64,000 nt of DNA from Cytobacillus oceanisediminis (GTDB taxonomy: Bacteria; Bacillota; Bacilli; Bacillales; Cytobacillaceae), in contig NZ_SOEE01000005.1 of the NCBI RefSeq assembly GCF_004366035.1, positions 1 through 64,000 on the forward strand, in the 5' to 3' direction. Made by a program: the position numbers and the translations under genes. The notes under the pieces were generated by a model. The model did not search any database. It was not told where the DNA came from and saw only the letters and a program-made list of their open reading frames with translations. Shown here piece after piece: positions 53,155 to 62,882 of this stretch. How positions within the stretch are numbered: the stretch's first letter is position 1; each line of letters begins with the position of its first letter.

Positions 53155-53934
53155 TTATTGGTTAGTAAATGCTGCCGTTCTTTTATCCAGGAATGCCGCT
53201 GTACCTTCTCTTTTATCCTCTGTCCCAAAAGCTACAGCCTGTGAAAGCTTTTCAATCAGCATGGCTGTCTCCAGATCAACATCAAAGCCTTTGTGTACTG
53301 CAAGCTTTGCCAGTTTGATTGCAACAGGCCCTTTTTTAAGAATCTGAGAGGCAACCTCCTCTGCTTTCGTAACCAATTCATCATCGGGTGCAAGGTATGT
53401 GACTAGACCGATTCTCTCGGCTTCTTCTCCATCAATGATTTTGCCGGTCAGAATCATATCAAGTGCCCTTCCCTTGCCAGCCACTCTGGACAGACGCTGT
53501 GTACCGCCTGCACCCGGAATGATGCCCAGATTAAGCTCCGGCAAGCCGAATTTTGCTCCCTTCGCTGCGATTCGAATATCGCAGGCAAGGGCCAGCTCGC
53601 ACCCTCCACCCAGTGCATATCCCTTTACAGCTGCAATCGTTACTTTGCTGGATTGTTCAATTTTTTTGTAGAGCCCCTGCATGCCCGGAATCAATGCCTC
53701 GAGCATTTTTCTTTCATGAAGCTGCTTTATGTCCGCACCTGCTGCAAAGGACTTCTCCCCTGCTCCCTGGATGATGATACATTTCACCTCATCATTTGCA
53801 TCTGCCTGGCTAAAGGCATCTCCAAGCTCCTGGAGTGTCTCCTGATTTAATGCATTACGCTGTTCAGGACGGTTTATGGTCAGCCACATAACCCCCTGTT
53901 CGATTTGAACAAGCAGATTTTCGTATTGATGCAT
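53155..53934 (-). CDS. Enoyl-CoA hydratase
   Basis: A 259-aa crotonase starting at ATG 53934 (AGGGGTGAGAAC ahead). It has [21 protein letters not shown] (oxyanion hole) and [18 protein letters not shown] with both catalytic Glu residues. It hydrates enoyl-CoA to 3-hydroxyacyl-CoA, the second step. It sits between the dehydrogenases of steps one and three. Confidence 0.94.
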   Translation of the reverse strand: MHQYENLLVQIEQGVMWLTINRPEQRNALNQETLQELGDAFSQADANDEVKCIIIQGAGEKSFAAGADIKQLHERKMLEALIPGMQGLYKKIEQSSKVTIAAVKGYALGGGCELALACDIRIAAKGAKFGLPELNLGIIPGAGGTQRLSRVAGKGRALDMILTGKIIDGEEAERIGLVTYLAPDDELVTKAEEVASQILKKGPVAIKLAKLAVHKGFDVDLETAMLIEKLSQAVAFGTEDKREGTAAFLDKRTAAFTNQ

Positions 53935-53945
53935 GTTCTCACCCC

Positions 53946-54791
53946 TTAAGAATATTGATAGAATCCGCTGCCGCTCTTTTTCCCCAGCCGTCCCGCTTTT
54001 ACATATTTGATAAGCAGCGGACAAGGACGGTACTTTTCTCCAAGTGTCTGGTATAAATACTCCATATTGCGCAGCCGGGTATCCAAGCCTACTAAATCCG
54101 CCAGAGCAAGCGGGCCCATCGGGTGATTAAGCCCCAGCTTCAGGGCTTTATCAATATCTTCAGCAGAGGCTACACCTTCCATCAGCATGTTCATCGCTTC
54201 ATTACCGATCAGGCAATTCATCCGGGAAGTCACAAATCCCGGAAATTCATTCACTTCAACGGTTTCCTTTTTAAGCTTTTCACCGGCTTTTTTCACCATG
54301 CGGACCGTGTCATCAGATGTTTCCAGTCCACGGATAATTTCAATCAGCTTCATTTTGTGGACCGGATTAAAGAAGTGCATGGCCACCACTTTATCGGGCC
54401 GTGATGTTTGTGCCCCAATTTCCGTTGGGCTCATGGTTGAAGTATTGGTAGCCAGAATGGTTTCTGGAGAACAGATGCGGTCCAGCTTTTTAAAGATATC
54501 AATCTTCAATTCTATCTTTTCCAGAACTGCTTCTATCACAAGGTCCGCATTTTTCGCAGCAGTCTCTAAATCTGTTTCAAAATAAAGCCGGTCTTTTGCC
54601 TTCCCATATTGTTCTTCTGAAATAAACCCTTTTTGAAGGCTGCCTTCCAATAAGCTATAAATATCGTTTTTGGCTTTATCTATTATTTCCTGATTAATGT
54701 CATTCAAGTAAACTTTAAATCCCGAAACGGCACAGGTATAAGCAATCCCTTTTCCCATAACACCTGAACCTACTACTGTGATGGTGTCCAT
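53946..54791 (-). CDS. 3-Hydroxyacyl-CoA dehydrogenase (3-hydroxybutyryl-CoA type)
   Basis: A 281-aa protein with VVGSGVMGKGIA (NAD loop, 5-17), ATNTSTMSPTEI, HFFNPVHKMKLIEI (catalytic His-Glu pair) and NHPMGPLALADLVGLD. It oxidises 3-hydroxyacyl-CoA to 3-ketoacyl-CoA, the third step. Length matches single-domain Hbd/PaaH enzymes. Confidence 0.95.
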   Translation of the reverse strand: MDTITVVGSGVMGKGIAYTCAVSGFKVYLNDINQEIIDKAKNDIYSLLEGSLQKGFISEEQYGKAKDRLYFETDLETAAKNADLVIEAVLEKIELKIDIFKKLDRICSPETILATNTSTMSPTEIGAQTSRPDKVVAMHFFNPVHKMKLIEIIRGLETSDDTVRMVKKAGEKLKKETVEVNEFPGFVTSRMNCLIGNEAMNMLMEGVASAEDIDKALKLGLNHPMGPLALADLVGLDTRLRNMEYLYQTLGEKYRPCPLLIKYVKAGRLGKKSGSGFYQYS

Positions 54792-54802
54792 TCTGTTCCC
54801 CC

Positions 54803-56770
54803 TTAGTTTGATAATGTATTGGCCACTGTATTTCTAGGTATAAACTTTTGATATACAAACATTGCCGCCAGGATGGCAAAGCCAATGATGTCTGATAAAA
54901 ATCCCGGGTTGACCATCAGAAGAGCCCCGATAAAAAGAACGGCTCTTTCATACCAATATGAATGGCGGAACAGCCATCCTTCTGCAGCCCAGGCAATCCC
55001 AATAATTCCAATGATGGAGGTTGCAACAGATAGAATAATATCCGGAACGTCTCCAACAAGAAGCAACGTTTCCCCATATACAAACATATAAGGGACAATA
55101 AATGCCGCGAGGCCAAGCTTTACTGCAGTTAAGCCTGTTTTCATCGGCTCGGAACCGGCAAGTCCTGCCGCTGCAAATGCAGCCAGTGCTACTGGCGGTG
55201 TTATGGCAGATAAGGCTGCAAAATAGAAAACAAACATATGGGCTGCAAGCGGGGATACACCCAGCTCGATTAATGCAGGAATGGTAAGCGGAACCTGTAC
55301 GATGTATGCCGCAACAGTCGGGAGCCCCATTCCAAGAATAATGCTCGTGATCATCGTGAATACAAGCGTAATAATTAAAATGCCGCCTGATAAATCAATG
55401 ATTAAACTGCTGAATTTAAGGCCAATCCCGGTAAGCCCAATAATTCCGATAATAAAACCGGATGCCGCACAGGCAATAGCTGTTTCAATTGCAGCCCTTG
55501 CTCCTAAATCCAATGCCTTGAAAATCTTAGAAAAGGATAATCTTGTTGCCCCTTTTAAAGCTGCAACCAATATCGTCACACCGATTGAGTAAAGGCCTGC
55601 CTTCATTGGTGAAGAGCCGGATGCAAGCATGACCACAATCACTACTAAGGGGATAAAGAACATGAATCCGGTTTTCAAAACACTCGAAACCTTGGGAAGT
55701 TCCTCTTTCTTTAAACCTACAAGCCCCAAACGTCTTGCCCTCATATCGACCTGGAAATACAGGCAGCAGTAATAAAGGACTGCAGGAATTAACGCAGCTA
55801 TGGCTATGTCCATATAAGGCACACCTAAATAGGAAGCAATGATGAAAGCCGAAGCCCCCATGATCGGCGGCATGATCTGGCCTCCAGTAGAGGAAACCGC
55901 TTCAACCGCAGCTGCAAAGTGGCTCTTATAGCCGGTTTTCTTCATTAATGGAATCGTAAAGGCACCAGTTGTGACCGTATTGGCAACCGCGCTTCCTGAA
56001 ATGGTTCCCAAAATGGAGCTGGCCACGATAGCCGTTTTGGCAGGACCTCCACGATACTTCCCCATACCAGCCACTGATAAATCAATAAAAAATTGACCTG
56101 CTCCTGAAACCTCCAGAAACTTTCCGAACAGGATAAATAGGAAAATAAAGGTTGCAGATACCCCAAGAGGAGTACTAAAAATGCCCGTCACCGTATAAAA
56201 GAGGTGATCAATAATCCACATCATAGTAAATTCACGGTGGGAAAGAGACCCCGTAATCAGATGACCCCAAACTCCATAAACGATGCAAATGAAGATAATA
56301 ATCACCAGTGTATTTCCAATAACGCGGCGTGTTGCTTCAATCAGCAGCAAACCGGATATGATTCCTATGGCAATTTCCAATGCTGTCAGCGGCTCTATAT
56401 AACTCATCCGCGATGAAATGACCTGGGAATTCATCACATAATAGGAATAACAAGCAATGGACAAAACCATAAACAGCCAATCATACCAGGGGATGCTTTC
56501 ATTTTTTACCGCTTTCCTGGAAGGCTTATAAATGGCAAATGTTAAAGCCAGCGCAAATGCAAGGTGTGCCGACCGCTGCAGAATGGATTCAAATACCCCA
56601 AAGAAAGCTGTATACAAATGAAAAAGAGACATTAAAACGGCAATAACGGAAATGATTTTGGCAGCCGCGCCCTTTAATAGGCGCAGCTTGCTGTTCAGAT
56701 TTCCATCTTCATCGTATTCCGCAATCACTTTTGAAGCTTTTGCTTCCGTTACGTCATGTTTAGACATCAT
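54803..56770 (-). CDS. TRAP transporter fused permease (4TM/12TM), TAXI type
   Basis: A 655-aa protein with ~18 membrane helices. The first part is the small DctQ-like section, followed by a DctM-like large permease (TGAFTIPLMKKTGYKSHFAAAVEAVSSTGGQIMPP, GMGLPTVAAYIV). The fused form is characteristic of TAXI-TRAP systems, which import organic acids with sodium or proton gradients. The solute receptor gene lies just upstream in the operon (56802). Confidence 0.93.
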   Translation of the reverse strand: MMSKHDVTEAKASKVIAEYDEDGNLNSKLRLLKGAAAKIISVIAVLMSLFHLYTAFFGVFESILQRSAHLAFALALTFAIYKPSRKAVKNESIPWYDWLFMVLSIACYSYYVMNSQVISSRMSYIEPLTALEIAIGIISGLLLIEATRRVIGNTLVIIIFICIVYGVWGHLITGSLSHREFTMMWIIDHLFYTVTGIFSTPLGVSATFIFLFILFGKFLEVSGAGQFFIDLSVAGMGKYRGGPAKTAIVASSILGTISGSAVANTVTTGAFTIPLMKKTGYKSHFAAAVEAVSSTGGQIMPPIMGASAFIIASYLGVPYMDIAIAALIPAVLYYCCLYFQVDMRARRLGLVGLKKEELPKVSSVLKTGFMFFIPLVVIVVMLASGSSPMKAGLYSIGVTILVAALKGATRLSFSKIFKALDLGARAAIETAIACAASGFIIGIIGLTGIGLKFSSLIIDLSGGILIITLVFTMITSIILGMGLPTVAAYIVQVPLTIPALIELGVSPLAAHMFVFYFAALSAITPPVALAAFAAAGLAGSEPMKTGLTAVKLGLAAFIVPYMFVYGETLLLVGDVPDIILSVATSIIGIIGIAWAAEGWLFRHSYWYERAVLFIGALLMVNPGFLSDIIGFAILAAMFVYQKFIPRNTVANTLSN

Positions 56771-56801
56771 TTCACCTTCTTTTTAAAAGGATAATTTTGG
56801 T

Positions 56802-57800
56802 TTATTTAAGAGCCCCGACTTCCTTGTAATATTTTTCTGCTCCCGGATGAAGCTTGCCCACGTTGTTTTGCACTGAATACTCTGCATTAAAGTCTTTCAT
56901 AATCGGGGATAATTTCGTCCATGTATCTTTTTCTTCAACCATCATTTTGGTAAGCTTATAAACTGACTCTTCATCCATTAGATCATCATTAACCAGCAGA
57001 ACCGTATAGCCGGCAACCGTTTTAACATCTTCTTTCACATTCGAATAAGTTCCGCCTTCAATGTCATATTCCAAGTATCCTTCATTTAACTCATGCAGGC
57101 CTTTTACTGTTTCATCATCTAAAGGAATCAGGCGAATTCCAAGGGTTGTGTCCAGCTCCTGGAAAGTAGAAACCGGTGCAGAAACCATTCCAACAATCGC
57201 ATCGATATGTCCGTCACGCAGCAGGTCGGCTCCATCTGCCGTTCCGATATATTCAATGCCGCCAAGATCGTCATAGCTCATATCATTCAGTTTTAAAATA
57301 TCCTGGAATGCCAGCTCTCCGCTGTATCCTTTAATTCCCGGGCTAACCTTCTTTCCCTTTAAATCTTTCACGGATTTTATATCAGAATCTGCTCGGACAA
57401 CGATATGAAATACATTTGGATACAGGGTTGCAACCGTGCTGACATTATCCACTTTTTCTTTAAAAGCATTAATTCCGTTCAATGCCTCAGGAACTGTTTG
57501 GCCATTACTGAATCCAAGAGCAAAGGTCCCCTGGCTTAAGCCCAATAGATTGGAAACAGATCCGCCCTCTACTACCGTAACGGAGGATTCCGGGTAAACT
57601 TCCTTCATTTTCTCTCCCATCGCCCCGGACAATGTGTACCAGAAACCGCCTACTGTTGCAGAACCGAAAGCCATATCCCGGGGAGCTCCCTCTGCTCCTC
57701 CACCTCCACTTGCTTCACCGCTGCTTCCCGCCTCATTCGAAGAACAGGCTGCCAATACGACTAACATAAAAGCCATCATCACTGCCAATAATTTTTTCAA
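56802..57800 (-). CDS. TAXI-family TRAP solute-binding lipoprotein
   Basis: A 332-aa lipoprotein (LVVLAACSSN lipobox, Cys ~19) with the TAXI receptor pattern: FGSATVGGFWYTLSGAMG, VEGGSVSNLLGLSQG, KKVSPGIKGYSGELAFQDIL. It captures the substrate outside the membrane and hands it to the permease at 54803-56770. TTG start behind AAGGGGG. TAXI receptors bind small carboxylates or amino acids; the ligand is not predictable here. Confidence 0.93.
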   Translation of the reverse strand: MKKLLAVMMAFMLVVLAACSSNEAGSSGEASGGGGAEGAPRDMAFGSATVGGFWYTLSGAMGEKMKEVYPESSVTVVEGGSVSNLLGLSQGTFALGFSNGQTVPEALNGINAFKEKVDNVSTVATLYPNVFHIVVRADSDIKSVKDLKGKKVSPGIKGYSGELAFQDILKLNDMSYDDLGGIEYIGTADGADLLRDGHIDAIVGMVSAPVSTFQELDTTLGIRLIPLDDETVKGLHELNEGYLEYDIEGGTYSNVKEDVKTVAGYTVLLVNDDLMDEESVYKLTKMMVEEKDTWTKLSPIMKDFNAEYSVQNNVGKLHPGAEKYYKEVGALK

Positions 57801-57813
57801 CTCATTTTCCCCC

Positions 57814-58470
57814 TTAATTTGTTTCTACTTTTGTTTTTTCCAGCACATGAAATTCAGCATCTGTCATCTCACGCAACGCCTCAATCGAAACATCGGAGAG
57901 AGTTTCTATGAGGTACATTTTTCCTTCAAGAAACTGAAATACAGCATGTTCGGTGACAATCATATCGGCTTTTCTTGTACCGCTGCTAGGAAATGATAAC
58001 TTTTTCACAATTTTCGGACTTCCGTCTTTAGACAAGTGCATAGAAGCAATAATCATCCGCCTTGCTCCCGCAACTAAATCCATGGCCCCTCCCACTCCAA
58101 GAATGGTTTCACCCGGTACTGCCCAATTAGCGACTTCTCCTGTTTCATCGACCTGCAAAGCCCCCAGTACAGCGGTATCGATATGCCCTCCGCGAATCAT
58201 CAGGAAAGAATCGGAACTATCAAAGAGTGATGCCCCTTTGTCCATGGAAACGGGCTTCTTACTGGCGCTGATCAAATCCATATCAATGTCGTCATCAGAA
58301 GGAGTCGGCCCCATCCCGAGAAGGCCGTTTTCTGATTGAAGGTAAACCTTTTTGTCATCGAGGTAATCCGGAATAATGGTTGGAATGCCGACACCCAGAT
58401 TAACAATTTCTCCTTCCTTCAATTCCTGTGCTACCCTTTTGGCGATCTTAATTCTGTCAGATAGACTCAA
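57814..58470 (-). CDS. CoA-transferase subunit B
   Basis: A 218-aa beta subunit of a class I CoA-transferase: NLGVGIPTIIPDYL, and SENGLLGMGP with the catalytic Glu (~47-56), GGAMDLV. With subunit A it moves CoA between succinyl-CoA or acetyl-CoA and a free acid. TTG start inside the end of the A subunit gene (14-nt overlap), so the two are made in equal amounts. Confidence 0.95.
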   Translation of the reverse strand: MSLSDRIKIAKRVAQELKEGEIVNLGVGIPTIIPDYLDDKKVYLQSENGLLGMGPTPSDDDIDMDLISASKKPVSMDKGASLFDSSDSFLMIRGGHIDTAVLGALQVDETGEVANWAVPGETILGVGGAMDLVAGARRMIIASMHLSKDGSPKIVKKLSFPSSGTRKADMIVTEHAVFQFLEGKMYLIETLSDVSIEALREMTDAEFHVLEKTKVETN

Positions 58471-59143
58471 TGTATCTCCCTCCTTTTTTTACATACTGAT
58501 TGACTACGACATAATCCACGTATAAGTGAGGGGTTACCACTTCTTCCGGTGTAAATGAACCGGCTTCCACAACCTCATCCACTTCAGCTATAACCACCTT
58601 CGCTGCAGTTGCCATAACCGGATTGAAATTCCTCGCTGTTTTGTCATAAATTAGATTTCCCAGTGTATCCGCCTTAAGTGCTTTAATAATGGCCACATCC
58701 CCTTTGATGGCTTTTTCAAAAATGTAGGATTCACCATCGATCACCTTCTCTTCTTTCCCTTCAGCAAGTTTGGTCCCGGCACCTGTCTTCGTATAGAAAC
58801 CGCCGATGCCTGCCCCGCCGCATCGGATGGCTTCTGCCAATGTGCCCTGAGGAATTAATTCAATCTCCAGTTCACCTTTTGACCAGGCCTTAACTGCATC
58901 TCGATTAGTGGTAAAATAAGAGCCCTTCGCTTTTTTCAGCTTACCTGCCACCAGCAGTTTTCCGAGTCCCTTCCCTTCCTCACCTAAATTATTGCTGATG
59001 ACTGTGAGATTCTCTTTATCAGATTTCACCAGCTCATCAATTAAAGTAAGCGGTGTTCCCGAAAGGCCGAATCCTCCTACAAGCAATGTGTCACCACTTT
59101 TAATGAACTGCAGTGCATTAGCAGGATTTAATCGTTTTTTCAT
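58457..59143 (-). CDS. CoA-transferase subunit A
   Basis: A 228-aa alpha subunit with GDTLLVGGFGLSGTP (glycine-rich CoA loop, 17-32), GGAGIGGFYTKTG and ARNFNPVMATAAKVVIAE. Similar to ScoA/AtoD/DcaI. It activates the imported acid at the start of the pathway. Overlaps the ACS-like gene upstream by 26 nt. Confidence 0.95.
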   Translation of the reverse strand: MKKRLNPANALQFIKSGDTLLVGGFGLSGTPLTLIDELVKSDKENLTVISNNLGEEGKGLGKLLVAGKLKKAKGSYFTTNRDAVKAWSKGELEIELIPQGTLAEAIRCGGAGIGGFYTKTGAGTKLAEGKEEKVIDGESYIFEKAIKGDVAIIKALKADTLGNLIYDKTARNFNPVMATAAKVVIAEVDEVVEAGSFTPEEVVTPHLYVDYVVVNQYVKKGGRYIESI

Positions 59144-60536
59144 TATGTTCCTCCTCTTGTCTCTGGGTTTCCGAGTAATTTATATAAGCAGACAATGATT
59201 TGATTGCTGTATTTTCATGAAAGAAGTAAGGTTTCTTTGTTTCCTTTAATATGTCAATGGCCAGTTCCCCCTGGTATCCCTGGGACATGAAAATCGGAAT
59301 AAAAATACTATCTCTTTCCTCCATCAGCTTTTTCATTTGTTCCGAGAGAACTTCATTTTGATAGTCCACCTGGAAAGGGAAAGGAACAATGATATTATCA
59401 AAATCACCCGATTTATGAAGCACCTCCAGACAAGTTGTCAATTTTGACAAGTCATCATATACGATGGTGGTCAAATCTAAAGGATTCATGAATGACTTTT
59501 CTATACCTGTAATCGTTTTCATTTTCTGCTGAAGTTCTGATGATAGGGGCTGAAGCTGAATCCCATACTTATCGCATAAATCCGCAAGATAAATGGAAGT
59601 AGCCCCTGCCCAGGAAAAGATAGCCGTACGCTTGCCTGCTGCCTTTTTGTATGTGTCAAACAGCCATGAAAGGGCAACTACTTCATCAATACTTTCGGCT
59701 TTTACCAGTCCGGGGTGATTGACCATATCCCAGGGAATAGAGTAATCATTGTTTCTTCCGAGGTGATATTTAACGGCCATTCTTGAAATCTTCGAATGGC
59801 CGATTGGCAGAAGGATCACAGGCTTCTGTTTGATATAGGCCTGGTGCAGCAATCGGAAAAAACGCTCTTCCTCAGAAATAGATTCAATGATTAATAGAAT
59901 GGTATCTGTTGATGGATCACTAATTAAAAATTCAAAGCAGTCATTAATCGTGATATCCATCTCATTTCCAGGTGATAGCCAATAGGAAAATCCCAGTCCT
60001 TTTTCATTGGCATCAAGTACAGCACGGCCTAAACTTCCTCCATGACTGATCAATCCAACAGATCCCTCATGGAAATTCTTAGGTTCGAAACGGGGTGAAA
60101 AAGAGATTCCCCAGTTTCCTATAAAATGATAAAATCCGGGCGAGTTTGGTCCATAAACCGCCGTTTCTGTACCCTTAACAATTTCTTTTAGCTCTTCTTC
60201 CCGGTTTATCCCATCCGGTCCGCTTTCAGAGAAGCCAGAGCTGATGATGATGACACTCTTCACTTGTTTTTTTACACATTCTCTTAAGATCTCAGGGGTA
60301 TGTTTAGAGGGAACGATTATACAGGCCAAATCGACTTCTTCTTTGATCTCAAGTACACTCGGATAACAGTGAATTCCCGATATTGTGTCATAGTTTGGGT
60401 TTACGAGATAGATCTCCCCGGAATATTTTGATTTTTGAAGATTGACCATGACACGTCCGGCATTTTGATGAAACCTTTCCGAAGCTCCTATTATGGCAAT
60501 GCTCTTAGGGGAAACAAGCGTCTGCAATGATCTCAT
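59118..60536 (-). CDS. NDP-forming acyl-CoA synthetase alpha-like protein
   Basis: A 472-aa protein with a CoA-binding Rossmann domain ([22 protein letters not shown] at the N terminus), a [14 protein letters not shown] segment and a second succinyl-CoA-ligase-like domain with the phospho-His region ([16 protein letters not shown]). This is the alpha part of NDP-forming acetyl/acyl-CoA synthetase; no ATP-grasp beta part is present here or in adjacent genes. It may use a beta subunit encoded elsewhere, or have an acyltransferase-like or regulatory role. Start overlaps the regulator stop (ATGA). Confidence 0.82.
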   Translation of the reverse strand: MRSLQTLVSPKSIAIIGASERFHQNAGRVMVNLQKSKYSGEIYLVNPNYDTISGIHCYPSVLEIKEEVDLACIIVPSKHTPEILRECVKKQVKSVIIISSGFSESGPDGINREEELKEIVKGTETAVYGPNSPGFYHFIGNWGISFSPRFEPKNFHEGSVGLISHGGSLGRAVLDANEKGLGFSYWLSPGNEMDITINDCFEFLISDPSTDTILLIIESISEEERFFRLLHQAYIKQKPVILLPIGHSKISRMAVKYHLGRNNDYSIPWDMVNHPGLVKAESIDEVVALSWLFDTYKKAAGKRTAIFSWAGATSIYLADLCDKYGIQLQPLSSELQQKMKTITGIEKSFMNPLDLTTIVYDDLSKLTTCLEVLHKSGDFDNIIVPFPFQVDYQNEVLSEQMKKLMEERDSIFIPIFMSQGYQGELAIDILKETKKPYFFHENTAIKSLSAYINYSETQRQEEEHNEKTIKSC

Positions 60537-62572
60537 GATTTTAATAATCCCCCTTCTAATTTTTTTACCTTTCGAACAATGGTAGAAGGATTCACTTCCA
60601 GCACACGGGCAATGCCCCGATAGGATTTTTCAGACTGTGACGCTTTATAGATCAGCTCTCTTTCAAGCAGGTCTACAGCTTCTTTTAGCGGTAATAACTG
60701 ATTTACGACAATGGCTTGATCATGACTCATTCTTTGGTTATCGCCTTTGCTGAATAAAGAAAGAACCTCCTGCTCCCCCACTTCCAGATTCGAAGCTGTT
60801 ACGTATATTCTTTCAATCATATTGACGAGTTCCCTTACATTCCCTGGCCACTGATAATTAGTAAGAACCTGTATGGCTTTCTTGGTGAATTTGAGATGTT
60901 TGTGATATTTTGCTGCGAACATTCTTGCATACGCATCAATCAGGATAGGAATATCTTCGACTCTTCTTCTTAATGGCGGAATTGATATGGGAATAACATT
61001 TAACCTATAAAATAAGTCCTCCCGAAAACTTCCTTCCAGAACCAATTCTTTAAGATCCCTATTGGTAGCTGCTATTACCCGGACATCAATCTTTGTCGTT
61101 TTGGCTGATCCTACCCTGGTAATCTCCATTTCCTGCAATACCCGCAGGAGCTTGACTTGCAGGTGGTTTGGGATTTCCCCTATCTCATCCAGGAAAATAG
61201 TTCCATTATTTGCTTGTTCAAATAAACCGGCTTTTCCCTTTTTCAAGGCACCTGTAAAGGCACCGCCTTCGTATCCAAAAAGCTCAGACTCCATCAGTGA
61301 TTCAGGAATGGCCCCGCAATTTACTTTAATAAATGGCTCTCCCGATCTCGGACTCGACTGTTGGATCAGCTTGGCAATTTCCTCTTTCCCCACTCCCGAC
61401 TCACCTGATAATAGAACCGTTACATCCACCTTTGCCACTTGCTGAACGGTCTTAAGCAGCCTTTCCATTTCGGGTGATTTGGCTATGAACGTCTCCGATC
61501 TCTCGGTAAGATGCATATGCTCCAGTATTGACTTTGTTTTTGCCAGCTCACTTCTGAGTGCATCGAATTCAGTCATGTCCTTCACATTGATAACAACTCT
61601 TTCAATTTGATTGCTGCTGTTCTTAATGGGGTTTGCCGTTATAATTAATGAATTTTTATTGTCTTTGCTTGTTTCCATGATATTATGTGATCTGCCCTTA
61701 GCTTCTACCTGCCGGGCTATATCTTTTATGTAGTCAGGACTCTCATGTCTAACATCAAAAAGCTGCCTGAAACTCTGGTTGCATTTAATAATGGCTCCAT
61801 CCCCATCCGTAATGCAGATTCCGTCTGTAGAGTTATCCAGTATCGTTTCCTGTTCCTTCAAGAGCTGTTTGACGGATTCAAGTTCACTCGATACAAATTC
61901 GATTTCTGAAATATCCTGAAATACACCAACCGCTCCCACAAGAGTTTTGCCATCATAGAGCGGTGTTCGATGGGTTAAGTATTTTCTTTTTCCTACCCGG
62001 TATTTTTCTGTATGTCGCTTTCCTGTACGGATAACATTCAATAACCCGCTTGGAGTGACAACATCAGTTAAAAACTTTCCTATGGCTTTCTCCTTAGTTG
62101 TCATAGCCATCTTTTCTGCAGGAGGATTCATTGAGGTAATCCTTCCCTCCAGATCAATCGAAAGAATCCCATTATGAGCAGAATTAAAAATGGCATCCAT
62201 GCGGCCGAGTTCCACCTGAGAAGTTCTGGCATAGGCCGCCATATACTGTTCTTTTGTCAGGAAGCCTGTAATCTGCCTATTCTTATTAAAAATTGGCCAG
62301 ATTTCCTGATCATTAAGCTTTAAATTATTTAAATCGTCCATCTCGTTAAGGAAACAAAAGTTAGTCTGATAAATCTCTGATAATACCTTATTTTGATTCA
62401 ACAATCCTTCTAATAGATTATGCTCCGTAAAGCATCCCGCTAACTCATCTCTGACGTTATAGACCAGCCCGCCTTTCATATGGGATTCAAGTAAGGTTTT
62501 TGCAGCTCTATCGATGTAATCGTTTTCAAAAAATTTAATAGAAGTACGAGTCATCGCATCTTTTACTAACAA
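60533..62572 (-). CDS. Sigma-54-dependent activator with CBS and PAS sensor domains
   Basis: A 679-aa enhancer-binding protein. TTG at 62572 is chosen because GAGGGAG lies eight bases ahead; a longer frame from 62599 would begin only ~4 nt after the predicted transcript start. Domains: CBS pair (~1-115), two PAS domains (~122-225 and 240-340), AAA+ ATPase (~365-600) with Walker A GESGVGKE (~390-397) and GAFTGA (~437-442, sigma-54 contact), and a C-terminal Fis-type HTH ([16 protein letters not shown]). It is the first gene of the catabolic operon and likely autoregulates it in response to a small ligand. Confidence 0.92.
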   Translation of the reverse strand: MLVKDAMTRTSIKFFENDYIDRAAKTLLESHMKGGLVYNVRDELAGCFTEHNLLEGLLNQNKVLSEIYQTNFCFLNEMDDLNNLKLNDQEIWPIFNKNRQITGFLTKEQYMAAYARTSQVELGRMDAIFNSAHNGILSIDLEGRITSMNPPAEKMAMTTKEKAIGKFLTDVVTPSGLLNVIRTGKRHTEKYRVGKRKYLTHRTPLYDGKTLVGAVGVFQDISEIEFVSSELESVKQLLKEQETILDNSTDGICITDGDGAIIKCNQSFRQLFDVRHESPDYIKDIARQVEAKGRSHNIMETSKDNKNSLIITANPIKNSSNQIERVVINVKDMTEFDALRSELAKTKSILEHMHLTERSETFIAKSPEMERLLKTVQQVAKVDVTVLLSGESGVGKEEIAKLIQQSSPRSGEPFIKVNCGAIPESLMESELFGYEGGAFTGALKKGKAGLFEQANNGTIFLDEIGEIPNHLQVKLLRVLQEMEITRVGSAKTTKIDVRVIAATNRDLKELVLEGSFREDLFYRLNVIPISIPPLRRRVEDIPILIDAYARMFAAKYHKHLKFTKKAIQVLTNYQWPGNVRELVNMIERIYVTASNLEVGEQEVLSLFSKGDNQRMSHDQAIVVNQLLPLKEAVDLLERELIYKASQSEKSYRGIARVLEVNPSTIVRKVKKLEGGLLKS

Positions 62573-62612
62573 TTTTCCCGCTCCCTCTGAGTGATTCACT
62601 CATAATTTAATA

Positions 62613-62630
62613 ATGCAAGAAGTGTGCCAA
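62613..62630 (-). promoter_or_regulatory. Sigma-54 (-24/-12) promoter
   Basis: On the minus strand TGGCACACTTCTTGCA matches the consensus TGGCAC-N5-TTGCA exactly, with GG and GC at the required spacing. The predicted transcript start near 62603 leaves a ~30-nt leader with the ribosome site before the TTG at 62572. Confidence 0.88.
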
Positions 62631-62702
62631 CGTTAGAAAATTAATAAAATGCTGATATTTCTCACATTTTGTAATATTTAAACTATATATCTTGTAAAAA
62701 AA

Positions 62703-62720
62703 TGTTGCAATACCGCAACA
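62703..62720. promoter_or_regulatory. Candidate activator site UAS-1
   Basis: TGTTGCAATACCGCAACA is a perfect inverted repeat (6-bp arms, 6-bp spacer) ~85 bp upstream of the sigma-54 promoter. Confidence 0.65.
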
Positions 62721-62722
62721 GG

Positions 62723-62735
62723 TGTTGCGGCAACG
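62723..62735. promoter_or_regulatory. Candidate activator site UAS-2 (compressed)
   Basis: TGTTGCGGCAACG has the same half-sites with a one-base spacer, next to UAS-1. Confidence 0.45.
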
Positions 62736-62808
62736 CATTAAAGGGTGAAGAAAACTAGTCTCTATAAAGAAGAAGGGGCAATCCTTTTATTATTATCCTT
62801 TTTAATAT

Positions 62809-62826
62809 CGTTGCGTTACTGCAACA
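62809..62826. promoter_or_regulatory. Candidate activator site UAS-3
   Basis: CGTTGCGTTACTGCAACA repeats the UAS-1 half-sites with the same six-base spacer, ~190 bp upstream of the promoter. Two copies with identical spacing favour a genuine binding site. Confidence 0.6.
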
Positions 62827-62847
62827 TATTTGGGCAAGTTCATATAA

Positions 62848-62880
62848 AATAAGACACCTTTTTATAAAGGTGCCTTTTAA
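62848..62880 (-). terminator. Terminator of the alcohol dehydrogenase gene
   Basis: GGCACCTTT and AAAGGTGTC pair on the minus strand, followed by a T-rich tract. Confidence 0.7.
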
Positions 62881-62882
62881 AA

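Larger units (their letters stand above)
62573..62882. promoter_or_regulatory. Control region of the catabolic operon
   Basis: No gene. It contains a sigma-54 promoter on the minus strand, three GTTGC/GCAAC inverted repeats upstream of it, and the terminator of the alcohol dehydrogenase gene; see separate entries. Confidence 0.75.
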
